A stretch of DNA of 22,130 bases from DATKMG01 sp035541995 (GTDB taxonomy: Bacteria; Acidobacteriota; Terriglobia; Versatilivoradales; Versatilivoraceae): the NCBI GenBank assembly GCA_035541995.1, contig DATKMG010000308.1, positions 1 to 22,130 on the forward strand, in the 5' to 3' direction. Below are positions 13,791 through 22,130 of this stretch, piece by piece. Below the pieces are notes generated by a model. That model was given only the letters and a program-made list of their open reading frames with translations, was not told the origin of the DNA and made no database searches. A program made the position numbers and the translations under genes. The first letter of the stretch is position 1. Each line of letters opens with the position of its first letter.

Positions 13791-16700
13791 TTACCGAGGT
13801 TTGAACTTGAAGTGAGACAATCCTACCTGATCCCTGCCTTGGATGTAAAACCCAAACTTTCCCGTCACAGGCCCGGCATCTTTCCACTCATCTATGGCGA
13901 CCCACACCCCCCCGTCCAACACCCTGGTGACAATCGCTTGCTGCGTGACCTCTAATTGGAAGGAATAGGAAGACTGTTTCTCCAGTTTGTGAGAAACCTT
14001 CACCGCCTGACTTTTCCTGCCATCTCGAATTCGCGTCCGCAAAAAGAATTTCTTATCGATTTCAAACAGGTCGTAGTTATGTTCATCAGTGTAGTTCAGG
14101 ACCCACTGAATATTCTTGCTTTTCCGCCAGAGCGTGAATTCGTACGCTCCGGTGATGGGGTGCAATGTTGACAACACAAAGTTGCCGCCCTTATGGACCT
14201 GCCAATCTCCCTCTGTGGACCACCCAGCTGCATCATCCCAAGCCTCTTTCCAGCCAAGCTCGGGCTCCTTAATTGGCTGAAGGTTGAGTTCCACCACTTC
14301 GGTCTTGCTCGGCTCGATGTGGAGGGGGACGATAAGCTTGCTGAATCCCGGGGCTGTGACGGTGAGAGTGTAAGCCCCTTCTCTCAACTCCATGTGGTCT
14401 TCATTAAGCACGCGGGGTTGCGGTTCTGCCCCCCCTTCCAACACCACCTGGCTGCCGGCAGGAGAGCGCTTCAGTTGGAGGTAGCCTCGCAAAGTGCCCG
14501 GGAGTGGCGCCGATTCAACAGCCAGGCTGGAAACAGGGGCCTGAGTCTCCAGAGCCTTCCTTCTTTTCGCCAGAGAGACAGAGGAACCTTGAGGCCGCTT
14601 TGCAGCCGATTCTAAGGGTGGTTGATTCTCGGATGTGCCGGCTCCAGGCGCCGGCTTAAGGACAATTTCCATCGGGGACAATGCCGAATCGGGCTTAAGC
14701 TCCAGCGGAATGGTGGTCGGAACATAACCCTCTAACTCTGCGCGAATCTGATACGAACCGGGTAACAACTCCAGGACAAGGTCGGCAGTACCGCGTACCT
14801 GATCATTGATGAAAATCCTCGCTCCGGGTGGGGTCGTCAATATGCCCAGGCGAATGGGGTGTGGCGGCGCAGGATTCGGCAGAGCGGGTTGTGATGTCGT
14901 GGAAGGAGGGCGACGCTGATGGACCCAAACTCCACCCAGCAGAACAACCAACAGCGAAGCGACACCAAGCCATATCCAACGATTCAATGTTCTTCTAACT
15001 TTGATCGGTAACCCTTCAGCCAAGCCTGAAGACGGTGTTGCGGACCCGTGCTCGCGAAACTCAGAATCGTCGACGCCTGCAGGTTCGGGAACAGTTAGTG
15101 GAGCAGTTTCCCTCGCCGACTGGTTGGATATTGTTGGCAGTTCTGAGGCAGAAACGACAACCGGGCTTGTCGGTGCCGGCTGGAGGCCGGATTCGGGGTA
15201 ACGAGAGGCGACAAGGGTCTCGGAATCCTCGACCTTGGTGCTCAGACGGGGGACCTGGTCCAGGCTCTTGGAAAGGGTCATTCGTAACTGAGTCAACCTG
15301 AATTCCTTAGGGAACTCAGCAAGTCCTTGTTCTACCCGTTCAAGAGCGGCTGACAAGTCGCCGGTGGCCTGCGCTTGCCGGGCCTGGGAAATCCAGTGGT
15401 CGACGCGTTCGTTGCGTTTGTTGTCCTCCAAGAGTGTCCGAAGGCCCACTGCGACACTATTTCCCGGGTCGATTTCCAGAGCTTGCTCCAGCAGTGGCTC
15501 AGCGGCACGCCAATTGGAATCCACCAGCCTGCGGGCCTGATCGAGCAAGACGTTGACCAGGACTGCTTTGATGACTGGATTCTGACGGTCCAGTTGATTC
15601 GCCCGACGGAGCAGTTCCAATCCTTCCTCCATTCGATGGGCAGCAACCAGTTGCTGTCCTTGGGCCAACAAGCCCTGGGCCTCCGCAGCCCGCTCCATCC
15701 CCTGGTGGACAATCTTCTCCAATTCACTCAGTTCCAAGTCTGATGGAAATTCTTCTCTCGCCTCCTGTAGGGCATCCTCCGCTCGTTTGTAATCAGCCAA
15801 TTCCAGGAAAGCATCAATTTGCTCCACCCATCTTCCCTTGGCAGCCAGGGTAGCCTGTTGATCCCGGCGCTTAGTGATTCTCTCAATCTCGAAGTTTAAG
15901 CCCGGATAGGGGCCGTAGATAGTCTTGAGAATCTCCCATTGGCTGAGGGCCTCATTGAACAAACTCTGTTCCTCCAAAGATCGTGCCCTGGAGACAATGG
16001 AATTCACCAAATCGCGTTTGTCCTTCATCAGCCGAAGCGCCGATTCAAAGCCCCCCGCTGGATAATGCTCTACGGCTTCTTTCAGGATATTGACCCGACG
16101 CTCCAGATCCGGTTCAACTTCGACTCTGCGGTGAATCTCCAGGATCTGACTGGATTGGTCTTGCCTTTGCTGTTCCTCCACATCGAACTTCAGCGCCTGA
16201 AAAAGAGCATGGGAAGGATACTTTTTGAGATACTCCTCACAACCTGCCAAGGCGGCTGCGAAATTTCGCTCAGTCAGATGTTGGCGGGCCTCAGCATATG
16301 CATTCTTGATGGCGTCGTGCTCGGACCGGACCTGGTTGTAGAAATTCTGGTGAAGTGTTCCACTTTCCGAAGAAGGGGGATCAGGATTCCGGCGATCCAA
16401 TTCCAGCAAGCTTTCCAGCTTCCCTAAGGCCGCACTGACATCGCCGTTCTCCCAGATCCTAACTGCAGACTGGTAAAGCTCTTGCTTTTGTTGTCGGACT
16501 TTTGAGAATTCCTGTTCCTTGCGTGTAAGCTCTGCCAGCATCTGCAGGGCCCGAGATTCGTTGGGCCTTAGTTGCAGAACATTACGCAGCGCTTCGCGGG
16601 CATGCCCGAAAGCACAACTGCTAAGATGCCGGCGGGCCAACCGCAACCAGTCCTCCAGTTTTTCCTCGGTACGTCGCGTTTCTAACTGATCTCTCAGATT

Positions 16701-17819
16701 TATCGCCTCAGAGTGATTGGGCTCAAGTTGGAGGACCTCGTGAAGTTTCTGCAGGGCGAGGGGATACTCTTGCTCCTCAATGCGAGTGCGGGCACTCTGC
16801 AGGAGTTGTTGAATGGTTTTCTGTCGGACTCTTTGATTGATTTGACGATGAAGCGTCGTGATGGCAGGATCGAGGTGTCCCTCTGCCTGCAGTTCCGACA
16901 GGATCTCGGCTGCAAACTGGTAATCCTCCTGCTCATATGCTCGGGCGGCACGTTGAACGCGGGGCTGAATCCGGCTGGGATCAAATACCTCGAGCCTTTC
17001 ATTGCGAAGCGCCTTTTGTACGGTCTCCGCAAATTCTCTGGCGGAGGCGAACCGGTGAAATGGTTGCTTGGCCAAAGCCTTGTGGATGACCCGGCTGAGT
17101 AAAGAACTGACTGCAGGGTTGAATTCCGACACCGGTGGCGGGATTTGATGCAGGATGGCCTCCACCATTTCACTTTGGGTCTTGCCTTGAAATGGACGGC
17201 GGAGTGTCAATGTTTCGTATGCCACGACTGCCAAGGAGAAGAGGTCGGACAAGGGCGAGAGTGGTTTCATCTCGATTTGCTCAGGCGACATGTAGGCCAG
17301 GGTTCCCTTCAAACCCATCGTCGTGCGGCTGTCGCAAATGTGCGCGACCCCGAAGTCGATGATCTTCACCGAATCATCGTCTAGAACAAAAATGTTGCTG
17401 GGCTTAAGGTCTCGGTGGATCAGCCCGCGCTCATGAGCGGCCTGCAGTCCCCGGCATGTCTGGGAGATAATCTCCACCACCCGATCCACGGTCAACCGCT
17501 GGCTGGCCATTCGAATCAAGTCCTCCAGGGTCTTACCGGGGAGCAGCGGCATGACGAAATAGGGTTTGTGAGCCCCGTTTTCTTCAAACTCCCCCAAGTC
17601 GAAAATCTCGACTGTATTGGGGTGGGCCATGGAGGCCAACACTCCACATTCCTTCTGAAAAGTCTCAAGAGCCGCAGGATCAGGGGCGTCCCGAAGAGTC
17701 TTAAGAGCCACCTCTCTCCGAATCACCGAGTCGTAAGCTTTGTAGACAATCCCCATTCCCCCTTGCCCAAGAACATCTCGAATCTCGTAGCGACTATTCA
17801 ACCGAGGCAGGTTCACCAT
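13791..17819 (-). CDS. Transmembrane Ser/Thr kinase with helical repeats, PEGA domains and beta-rich C-terminus
   Basis: This is a 1342-residue Hanks-type kinase. The kinase domain (about 11-275) is complete: glycine loop GQGGMG at 18-23, Lys40, Glu57, HRDLKPSN from 135, DFG at 155-157 and MSPEQ. A long helical region (about 290-900) contains TPR-like units such as YPLALQKLHEVLQLEPNHSEA and AEPLLEQALEIDPGNSVA. After a Pro/Ser-rich stretch comes one membrane helix near 946-967 (WIWLGVASLLVVLLGGVWV). Outside are a PEGA domain (about 990-1056, TTPPGARIFINDQVRGTADL), a second PEGA-like unit (about 1111-1183), and a C-terminal beta domain (about 1185-1342, with WDDAAGWSTEGDWQVHKGG) that resembles LamG/DUF1080-type sandwich folds. 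It probably senses an envelope ligand and phosphorylates cytoplasmic targets. The phosphatase gene follows directly. Confidence 0.92.
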   Translation of the reverse strand: MVNLPRLNSRYEIRDVLGQGGMGIVYKAYDSVIRREVALKTLRDAPDPAALETFQKECGVLASMAHPNTVEIFDLGEFEENGAHKPYFVMPLLPGKTLEDLIRMASQRLTVDRVVEIISQTCRGLQAAHERGLIHRDLKPSNIFVLDDDSVKIIDFGVAHICDSRTTMGLKGTLAYMSPEQIEMKPLSPLSDLFSLAVVAYETLTLRRPFQGKTQSEMVEAILHQIPPPVSEFNPAVSSLLSRVIHKALAKQPFHRFASAREFAETVQKALRNERLEVFDPSRIQPRVQRAARAYEQEDYQFAAEILSELQAEGHLDPAITTLHRQINQRVRQKTIQQLLQSARTRIEEQEYPLALQKLHEVLQLEPNHSEAINLRDQLETRRTEEKLEDWLRLARRHLSSCAFGHAREALRNVLQLRPNESRALQMLAELTRKEQEFSKVRQQKQELYQSAVRIWENGDVSAALGKLESLLELDRRNPDPPSSESGTLHQNFYNQVRSEHDAIKNAYAEARQHLTERNFAAALAGCEEYLKKYPSHALFQALKFDVEEQQRQDQSSQILEIHRRVEVEPDLERRVNILKEAVEHYPAGGFESALRLMKDKRDLVNSIVSRARSLEEQSLFNEALSQWEILKTIYGPYPGLNFEIERITKRRDQQATLAAKGRWVEQIDAFLELADYKRAEDALQEAREEFPSDLELSELEKIVHQGMERAAEAQGLLAQGQQLVAAHRMEEGLELLRRANQLDRQNPVIKAVLVNVLLDQARRLVDSNWRAAEPLLEQALEIDPGNSVAVGLRTLLEDNKRNERVDHWISQARQAQATGDLSAALERVEQGLAEFPKEFRLTQLRMTLSKSLDQVPRLSTKVEDSETLVASRYPESGLQPAPTSPVVVSASELPTISNQSARETAPLTVPEPAGVDDSEFREHGSATPSSGLAEGLPIKVRRTLNRWIWLGVASLLVVLLGGVWVHQRRPPSTTSQPALPNPAPPHPIRLGILTTPPGARIFINDQVRGTADLVLELLPGSYQIRAELEGYVPTTIPLELKPDSALSPMEIVLKPAPGAGTSENQPPLESAAKRPQGSSVSLAKRRKALETQAPVSSLAVESAPLPGTLRGYLQLKRSPAGSQVVLEGGAEPQPRVLNEDHMELREGAYTLTVTAPGFSKLIVPLHIEPSKTEVVELNLQPIKEPELGWKEAWDDAAGWSTEGDWQVHKGGNFVLSTLHPITGAYEFTLWRKSKNIQWVLNYTDEHNYDLFEIDKKFFLRTRIRDGRKSQAVKVSHKLEKQSSYSFQLEVTQQAIVTRVLDGGVWVAIDEWKDAGPVTGKFGFYIQGRDQVGLSHFKFKPR

Positions 17820-17890
17820 GGCTTTCTCTGGCCTGTTTCTCCTCTAATTAAGTAAGAGGTGTGTGCAGATCGATAGATTGGAAACACCAC

Positions 17891-17919
17891 ATTCTGACGG
17901 CATCGGTCCGGAATGTCAA
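17891..17919 (-). promoter_or_regulatory. Sigma70-type promoter for the kinase-phosphatase unit
   Basis: A perfect TTGACA (17914-17919) and CAGAAT (17891-17896) are separated by 17 bases on the minus strand, between the ribBA stop and the kinase ATG. The transcript would start near 17884 with a leader of about 65 bases. This separates the signalling unit from the riboflavin genes. Confidence 0.55.
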
Positions 17920-17935
17920 CCGGATTTCCAGGGCA

Positions 17936-19060
17936 TCAGGAGATTCGGATGGGTACTTGCTCCACCACGGTGAGGCCATATCCGACCAGGCCAATAAGCT
18001 TTCGGGGATGGTTGGTGAGTATGCGGATTCGTTTGAGATTGAGTTTAGACAAGATCTGAGCGCCAGTGCCATAATCGCGCTTGGCCCGCTTCATGCTATA
18101 GGCCTCTTCATCGACGTGCGCCATGCCATGATAGGTGATGCGGTTCTCACCCTTCTGCAACTCGAAGCCGCGGCCCGGCTGGTGCATGTAAAGCACGACT
18201 CCGGTCCCTTCCTGGGCAATCATCTCAAGGGACTTCTCCAATTGAGCCCGGCAATGGCACTGCGACGAGCCAAAGACGTCGCCCGTCAGGCAGTGTGAGT
18301 GGACTCGAACCAGAACGGGTTTCTCCGGATCGATCTTCCCGTAAACCAAGGCTACGTGGGTGTCGCCGTCAATTTCGCAGCTGAAGACTATCATTCGGAA
18401 GGTCCCGAATTGGGTAGGCAGTTCAGCCTCCGCTACCTGTTGCACGAACGACTCGGTGCGCAGGCGGTGTTTGATCAGGTCGGCCACAGTGATCATTTTC
18501 AACTGATGCCGCTGTGCAAACTCCTGCAGCTCCGGCACCCGTGCCATAGTTCCATCGTCATTCATGACTTCACAGATCACTCCGGCCGGATAGAGCCCAG
18601 CAATCCGTGCCAGGTCCACAGAGGCTTCGGTCTGCCCGGCTCGCATCAGCACTCCTCCTCTGCGGGCTCGGAGAGGAAACACGTGGCCGGGACGCGCCAG
18701 GTCCTGGGGCCTGGTGGTCTGACCGATAGCCGTCAGTATGGTTGTCGCCCGGTCGGCGGCAGAAATACCGGTTGAGACATTCCTGCGCGCCTCGATGGAA
18801 ATGCAGAACGCCGTTCCATAATTCGAATTGTTTTCCGTCACCATCAGCGGAATCTGCAGCTCGTCCAGCCGCTCGCCGGTCATGGCCAGGCAAATCAATC
18901 CACGACCAAAGCGCGCCATAAAATTAATGGCCTCCGGAGAAACTTTCTCAGCAGCGATTGTCAGGTCACCTTCGTTTTCCCGGTCTTCATCATCTACGAT
19001 GATGACCATCCGTCCAGCTTGGAATTCCTTAATGGCTTCTTCAATCGTGGAGAAATACAT
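17936..19060 (-). CDS. ribBA: RibBA: 3,4-dihydroxy-2-butanone-4-phosphate synthase / GTP cyclohydrolase II, with altered active-site motifs
   Basis: This 374-residue two-domain enzyme would feed riboflavin synthesis from ribulose 5-phosphate and GTP. The synthase domain (about 1-200) keeps DDEDRENEGDL, GISAADRATTI and RPGHVFPLRA. However, the usual GHTEA motif, whose His binds the catalytic metal, reads GQTEA (Gln143). The cyclohydrolase domain (about 210-374) keeps the three zinc cysteines (257, 268, 270) and RDYGTGAQIL. It has HSHC for HSEC, CHCRAQ for CDCGEQ, HQPGRGFEL (293-301) for RQEGRGIGL, and it lacks the DTVEAN block. These changes are read directly from the codons. Whether they abolish activity, or are normal for this lineage, cannot be told here. 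The gene lies 154 bases after ribE in the same direction. Confidence 0.9.
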   Translation of the reverse strand: MYFSTIEEAIKEFQAGRMVIIVDDEDRENEGDLTIAAEKVSPEAINFMARFGRGLICLAMTGERLDELQIPLMVTENNSNYGTAFCISIEARRNVSTGISAADRATTILTAIGQTTRPQDLARPGHVFPLRARRGGVLMRAGQTEASVDLARIAGLYPAGVICEVMNDDGTMARVPELQEFAQRHQLKMITVADLIKHRLRTESFVQQVAEAELPTQFGTFRMIVFSCEIDGDTHVALVYGKIDPEKPVLVRVHSHCLTGDVFGSSQCHCRAQLEKSLEMIAQEGTGVVLYMHQPGRGFELQKGENRITYHGMAHVDEEAYSMKRAKRDYGTGAQILSKLNLKRIRILTNHPRKLIGLVGYGLTVVEQVPIRIS

Positions 19061-19104
19061 TTGGACTGCTCAGTTCTTCCAAATAACCAATGCGCCTAGT
19101 AGTG

Positions 19105-19133
19105 AATATTCCTCATGAGGGTACGAACATCAA
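19105..19133 (-). promoter_or_regulatory. Candidate promoter for ribBA
   Basis: TTGATG (19128-19133) and AATATT (19105-19110) are 17 bases apart on the minus strand, in the 154-base gap between ribE and ribBA. Four of six bases match in each box, so it is only a moderate candidate. No FMN riboswitch motif was recognised in the gap. Confidence 0.3.
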
Positions 19134-19214
19134 AAGCAGAGTCACAGGACATGAACTCCGAAGATTCCCCGCCCTCCCGCTTTGCCCTCTTTCGCCTCTC
19201 TTTATCGCGCGAGG

Positions 19215-19859
19215 CTAATACCCCTGCTCCCTCAAATACTCCAAGGTCACAGGAGCCGTCTTCGATTTCTCACGGGCTTTGAGTAACGACTCCACGTACT
19301 TGGCCAGGATGTCGCACTCCAGATTGACCCAGTCCCCCACCTGCCGCATGCCGAGATTCGTGTTCTCAAGAGTGTAGGGGATGAGCGCAACTTCAAATTG
19401 GCTGGGACCAACCTTGGAGACTGTCAGGCTGACACCGTCGACCGCAATGGAGCCTTTTTCCACCACATAGGGAAGAATGACGTCTGGCAATGAAAAACGG
19501 TGGATCGCAAACTCCCCCTCCGGCTGGATCTTCTCCACCCTCCCAATTGCATCCACGTGACCTTGGACAAAATGACCGCCCAGGCGACTGGTCGGCAGCA
19601 GTGGGCGCTCCAGGTTTACGGAGTCACCCTTCTTGGACCTGGCAAAGCTGGTCCGTGCCAAAGTCTCTCGAGAGATATCCGCAAGAAAGCCCTCCCCCGT
19701 TAAGCTTCGAACCGTGAGGCAAACCCCATTGACCGAGATGCTGTCCCCCGGCTGCAGTCCTTTCAAGACTTTACGGGCCTCAACCTGGATGTCTCCTGCC
19801 TTTCCGGAAAGTCGAAGCTCTCGGATCCGGCCCACTTCTTCTATAATCCCTGTAAACAT
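19215..19859 (-). CDS. ribE: Riboflavin synthase alpha subunit
   Basis: This 214-residue enzyme converts two molecules of 6,7-dimethyl-8-ribityllumazine into riboflavin. It has the two tandem lumazine-binding barrels of the family. The first begins MFTGIIEEVGRI and contains GDSISVNGVCLTV. The second begins GHFVQGHVDAIGRV and contains GSIAVDGVSLTV and the late IPYTLENTNLG. The length is normal. The frame is open 13 codons further upstream, but MFTGII is the conserved N-terminus of the family, so ATG 19859 is chosen. It lies seven bases after the ribD stop, so the two are probably co-translated. Confidence 0.95.
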   Translation of the reverse strand: MFTGIIEEVGRIRELRLSGKAGDIQVEARKVLKGLQPGDSISVNGVCLTVRSLTGEGFLADISRETLARTSFARSKKGDSVNLERPLLPTSRLGGHFVQGHVDAIGRVEKIQPEGEFAIHRFSLPDVILPYVVEKGSIAVDGVSLTVSKVGPSQFEVALIPYTLENTNLGMRQVGDWVNLECDILAKYVESLLKAREKSKTAPVTLEYLREQGY

Positions 19860-19866
19860 GATTGGT

Positions 19867-20979
19867 TCAAGTCCGGTTCTTGGGGGGATAAGCCTCAATC
19901 TCCAAGTCGGGCCCGAGTCTCTCTACCGAGGTAAACTGGAACGCCTGGCTGTGCTCCAGTTCACCGAAGCCAGTCCCTCCGACCATAGGTACAGAGTCCT
20001 TGCCCCCCAGAATTTTAGGCGCCATGAACAAGATCAGTTTGTCCACCTGGCGGGATTGCAGCGCTTCATAGTTGACCTCTGCACCACCCTCGACCAACAA
20101 GCTTGCAATCTCGCGGCGGCCCAGTTCTTCAAGAACAAAGTCAAAAGGGATTCTTCCCGTGGCGACCGGCGCCAAGACGACGTTGGCTCCGAGATTCCTG
20201 AGTTCGGCCTCCCGCCGCAAATCCCGCCCCAGAGAGCAAAACACCATTATATCACCGGGGATTGAGGACCTGATTAACTGGCTGAATACGGGTAGCCGCA
20301 GTCGTGAATCAAGCACGACCCGCATCAGCGGCCTTCGTCGAGGTTGGCCGGTCCGGTCTGTCAGAAGGGGGTCGTCTTTCAACACTGTCCCAATTCCAAC
20401 CAAGATTGCATCATTCTCGAATCGCAATTGCTGGACTTTCTGGCGCGCCTCCTCAGCGGTGATCCACTTGGACTCCCCTTGGAAGTCAGCAAGCTTCCCG
20501 TCCAGGGTAATTCCTGCTTTCAAACTTATAAACGGCCGCCGCACGGTAATATACTTTGTAAATGCTTCATTGAGTCTTTGCGCCTCTCGCTGCAGCAGGC
20601 CCAGAGACACAGTGACCCCACCTTTCTTCAAATTTCGGAGTCCCTCTCCCGCGACCTGTGGATTGGGGTCCTCCATGGCAGCCACAACCCGAACAATCCC
20701 CGAATGGAGAAGCAACTCCGAACACGGAGGGGTCCGGCCAGTGTGACTGCAAGGTTCCAGATTTGTATAGAGAGTGGCGCCGCGGGCCGATTCCCCCGCC
20801 TGCTCGATGGCCAGCACCTCGGCATGCTTCAGCCCGCCGTAGGTGTGGAAGCCTTCACCAACGATGACATTATTTTTGACCAGCACTGCACCCACCATCG
20901 GGTTAGGGCTGGTCAGCCCCTTTCCCCGTGCAGCCAATTCCAATGCTCGGCCCATATGAATTGAATCAGCGTCGGACAT
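19867..20979 (-). CDS. ribD: Bifunctional riboflavin biosynthesis deaminase/reductase
   Basis: This 370-residue cytoplasmic enzyme performs the second and third steps of riboflavin synthesis from GTP. The deaminase domain (about 1-145) has the zinc site: His and Glu in HAEVLAIEQAG, the Cys pair in LEPCSHTGRTPPCSE, and PNPMVGAVLVKNN. The reductase domain (about 146-370) begins RPFISLKAGITLDGKLA and has SKWITAEEAR, NDAILVGIGTVLKDDPLLT and LLVEGGAEVN. The length is typical. ATG 20979 follows AAGGGA by about 11 bases. The gene lies 47 bases after ftsY and seven bases before ribE. Confidence 0.95.
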   Translation of the reverse strand: MSDADSIHMGRALELAARGKGLTSPNPMVGAVLVKNNVIVGEGFHTYGGLKHAEVLAIEQAGESARGATLYTNLEPCSHTGRTPPCSELLLHSGIVRVVAAMEDPNPQVAGEGLRNLKKGGVTVSLGLLQREAQRLNEAFTKYITVRRPFISLKAGITLDGKLADFQGESKWITAEEARQKVQQLRFENDAILVGIGTVLKDDPLLTDRTGQPRRRPLMRVVLDSRLRLPVFSQLIRSSIPGDIMVFCSLGRDLRREAELRNLGANVVLAPVATGRIPFDFVLEELGRREIASLLVEGGAEVNYEALQSRQVDKLILFMAPKILGGKDSVPMVGGTGFGELEHSQAFQFTSVERLGPDLEIEAYPPKNRT

Positions 20980-21026
20980 GCCGGATTGGTCCCTTTATGC
21001 AACCTGAGGTTACAACTCTCAAGTGC

Positions 21027-21977
21027 TTATCCGCTAAACAAGGACTCCACAAAGTGTTGAGGAGAGAACTCGACAAGGTCATCCAACTTCTCTCCAACGC
21101 CCACATATTGGATCGGTATTTTGAGATCCTTCGCAATGGCCACAACCACCCCACCCTTAGCAGTTCCGTCCAGCTTGGTCAACACAATGCCACTGACTCC
21201 TGCGCTGCGGGTGAACTCTCTGGCCTGGTTCAAGCCGTTCTGTCCGGTTACGGCATCAATCACCAGGAGCACTTCATGAGGAGCCCCGGTGATCTCCCGT
21301 CCGGCAATGCGCTTCATCTTCTCAAGCTCGCGCATCAGGCTGTCCTTGGTGTGAAGTCGACCCGCGGTATCCACAATCAACACCCCGACGTCGCGTGCCT
21401 TCGCTGCCGTGATGGCATCAAACAAAACAGCTGAAGGGTCTGCACCGGGTTTCTGGCGGATGATCGAGACATTTGCCCGCTTAGCCCACACCTCCAACTG
21501 TTCCACGGCTGCAGCTCGGAAGGTGTCTGCAGCACAAATCAGAACCTTCTGGCCAGCTTGCTGGTAGAGGTTAGCCAGTTTCCCAATGGTGGTTGTCTTT
21601 CCAACTCCATTGACACCCACAACCACGATGACCTTGGGACTTGGGACCTCGGATCCTTTGGGAAGTGAAGGCGCTGACTCCAGGATTCTCAAAATCTCTG
21701 CTTTTATCAGTGGCTTCAGCAGGGCAGCATCTCTGACTTCCTGGCGTCTGACTTTCTCTCGAATCCCATTCAAAATTTCCGTGCTGGTCTGAAAACCGAT
21801 ATCAGCCCCGATTAGAACAGTCTCCAATTCATCCAATAGACTGGCATCGATTTCTTTCCTTCCGCTGACAACCTCCTCGATCCGGGCTACCAAATTGGCC
21901 TTCGTCGAGCTGACAGCCGCCTTTAATTTGCTGAACAGCCCTTCTCTCTTTTCCGGCGTACCAAACAGAGTCTGCAT
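21027..21977 (-). CDS. ftsY: Signal recognition particle receptor FtsY
   Basis: This 316-residue SRP-family GTPase docks ribosomes carrying membrane proteins to the translocon. The helical N domain (about 10-95, LLDELETVLIGADIG) precedes the NG GTPase: GVNGVGKTTTIGKLA (G1), ADTFRAAAVEQLEVWA, VLIVDTAGRLHTKDSLM (G3), LVIDAVTGQNGLNQA, TKLDGTAKGG (G4) and a closing VGVGEKLDDLVEF. It lacks the long acidic A domain of E. coli FtsY, which is common outside gamma-proteobacteria. ATG 21977 is preceded by GAGGAA at a normal distance. The riboflavin genes follow 47 bases later and may share its transcript, although the functions are unrelated. Confidence 0.95.
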   Translation of the reverse strand: MQTLFGTPEKREGLFSKLKAAVSSTKANLVARIEEVVSGRKEIDASLLDELETVLIGADIGFQTSTEILNGIREKVRRQEVRDAALLKPLIKAEILRILESAPSLPKGSEVPSPKVIVVVGVNGVGKTTTIGKLANLYQQAGQKVLICAADTFRAAAVEQLEVWAKRANVSIIRQKPGADPSAVLFDAITAAKARDVGVLIVDTAGRLHTKDSLMRELEKMKRIAGREITGAPHEVLLVIDAVTGQNGLNQAREFTRSAGVSGIVLTKLDGTAKGGVVVAIAKDLKIPIQYVGVGEKLDDLVEFSPQHFVESLFSG

Positions 21978-22079
21978 TCAATTCCTCATCTTAACCATGG
22001 CCCATCAGAGTGGGACCTCACTCCTGCCCAACCCAGGCTGACAGCCTTATGATACCACTGAACCCCCGCAGGTCAGCAG

Positions 22080-22130
22080 CTATAGGTCGAGGTTTAATTG
22101 GGCCGCTGCCTCTTCGGTAGCTCGCAACGC
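22080..22130 (-). CDS. Possible C-terminal end of an unknown gene, cut by window edge
   Basis: One minus-strand frame enters from the right edge and reads 16 residues (ALRATEEAAAQLNLDL) to TAG at 22080-22082, about 100 bases before ftsY. It has a helical, protein-like composition, but the fragment is too short to identify. Another minus-strand frame is open somewhat longer but looks less like protein. Confidence 0.25.
   Translation of the reverse strand, partial: ALRATEEAAAQLNLDL

Noticed and set aside
19061..19214. FMN riboswitch upstream of ribBA
   Set aside because: The conserved AGGGTGAAATTCCC-type segments and the multi-stem layout of the FMN element are not present. The gap before ribD is too short to hold one.
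20072..20746. 224-residue plus-strand frame
   Set aside because: It is antisense to the well-supported ribD gene; Ser/Arg-rich with no recognisable motif.
1..22130. CRISPR arrays, insertion sequences, tRNA or rRNA genes, prophage or defence genes
   Set aside because: No regularly spaced repeats, transposase or phage motifs or tRNA-like folds were seen. The gene content is housekeeping, envelope and signalling.

Overview
The window looks like chromosomal core sequence from a Gram-negative, probably Acidobacteriota-like bacterium. The phylum is an inference from a DUF2934 protein, an outer-membrane barrel/Ig/OmpA protein, a PEGA-domain Ser/Thr kinase, an ECF-DUF4252 operon and an unusual RibBA. 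No rRNA, tRNA, CRISPR array, insertion sequence or phage gene was seen. Almost every gene is on the minus strand. The exception is one DUF2934 gene near 9.8-10.3 kb, and possibly a tiny ORF near 3.4 kb.

Reading in the direction of transcription, from the right edge leftward: a few C-terminal codons of an unknown gene; ftsY (SRP receptor); then the riboflavin genes ribD, ribE and ribBA. ribD and ribE are tightly coupled, while ribBA follows after a 154 bp gap with its own candidate promoter. A good sigma70-type promoter then precedes a two-gene signalling unit: a 1342-residue membrane Ser/Thr kinase (kinase, helical repeats, one membrane span, two PEGA-like domains, beta-rich C-terminal domain) and an FHA-GAF-SpoIIE phosphatase. 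Next come a DinB-family protein and a YddG-like amino-acid exporter, which converges on the plus-strand DUF2934 gene.

The stretch from 8.8 to 9.8 kb is sparse. It holds one unrecognised small ORF, preceded by a 23-codon upstream ORF with a strong ribosome binding site. To its left lie a secreted Asp-box beta-propeller protein and a compact five-gene operon: ECF sigma factor, single-span probable anti-sigma protein, two exported DUF4252-type paralogues and a LolA-like exported protein. The left end has a BON-domain lipoprotein with a glycine zipper, a GlsB/YeaQ-type small membrane protein, and an outer-membrane barrel/Ig/OmpA protein cut by the window edge.

The items most worth a second look are the ECF-DUF4252 operon (probably a cell-envelope response unit with unknown exported effectors), RibBA with substitutions at key positions of both active sites, and the kinase/phosphatase pair with its unusual periplasmic sensor half.
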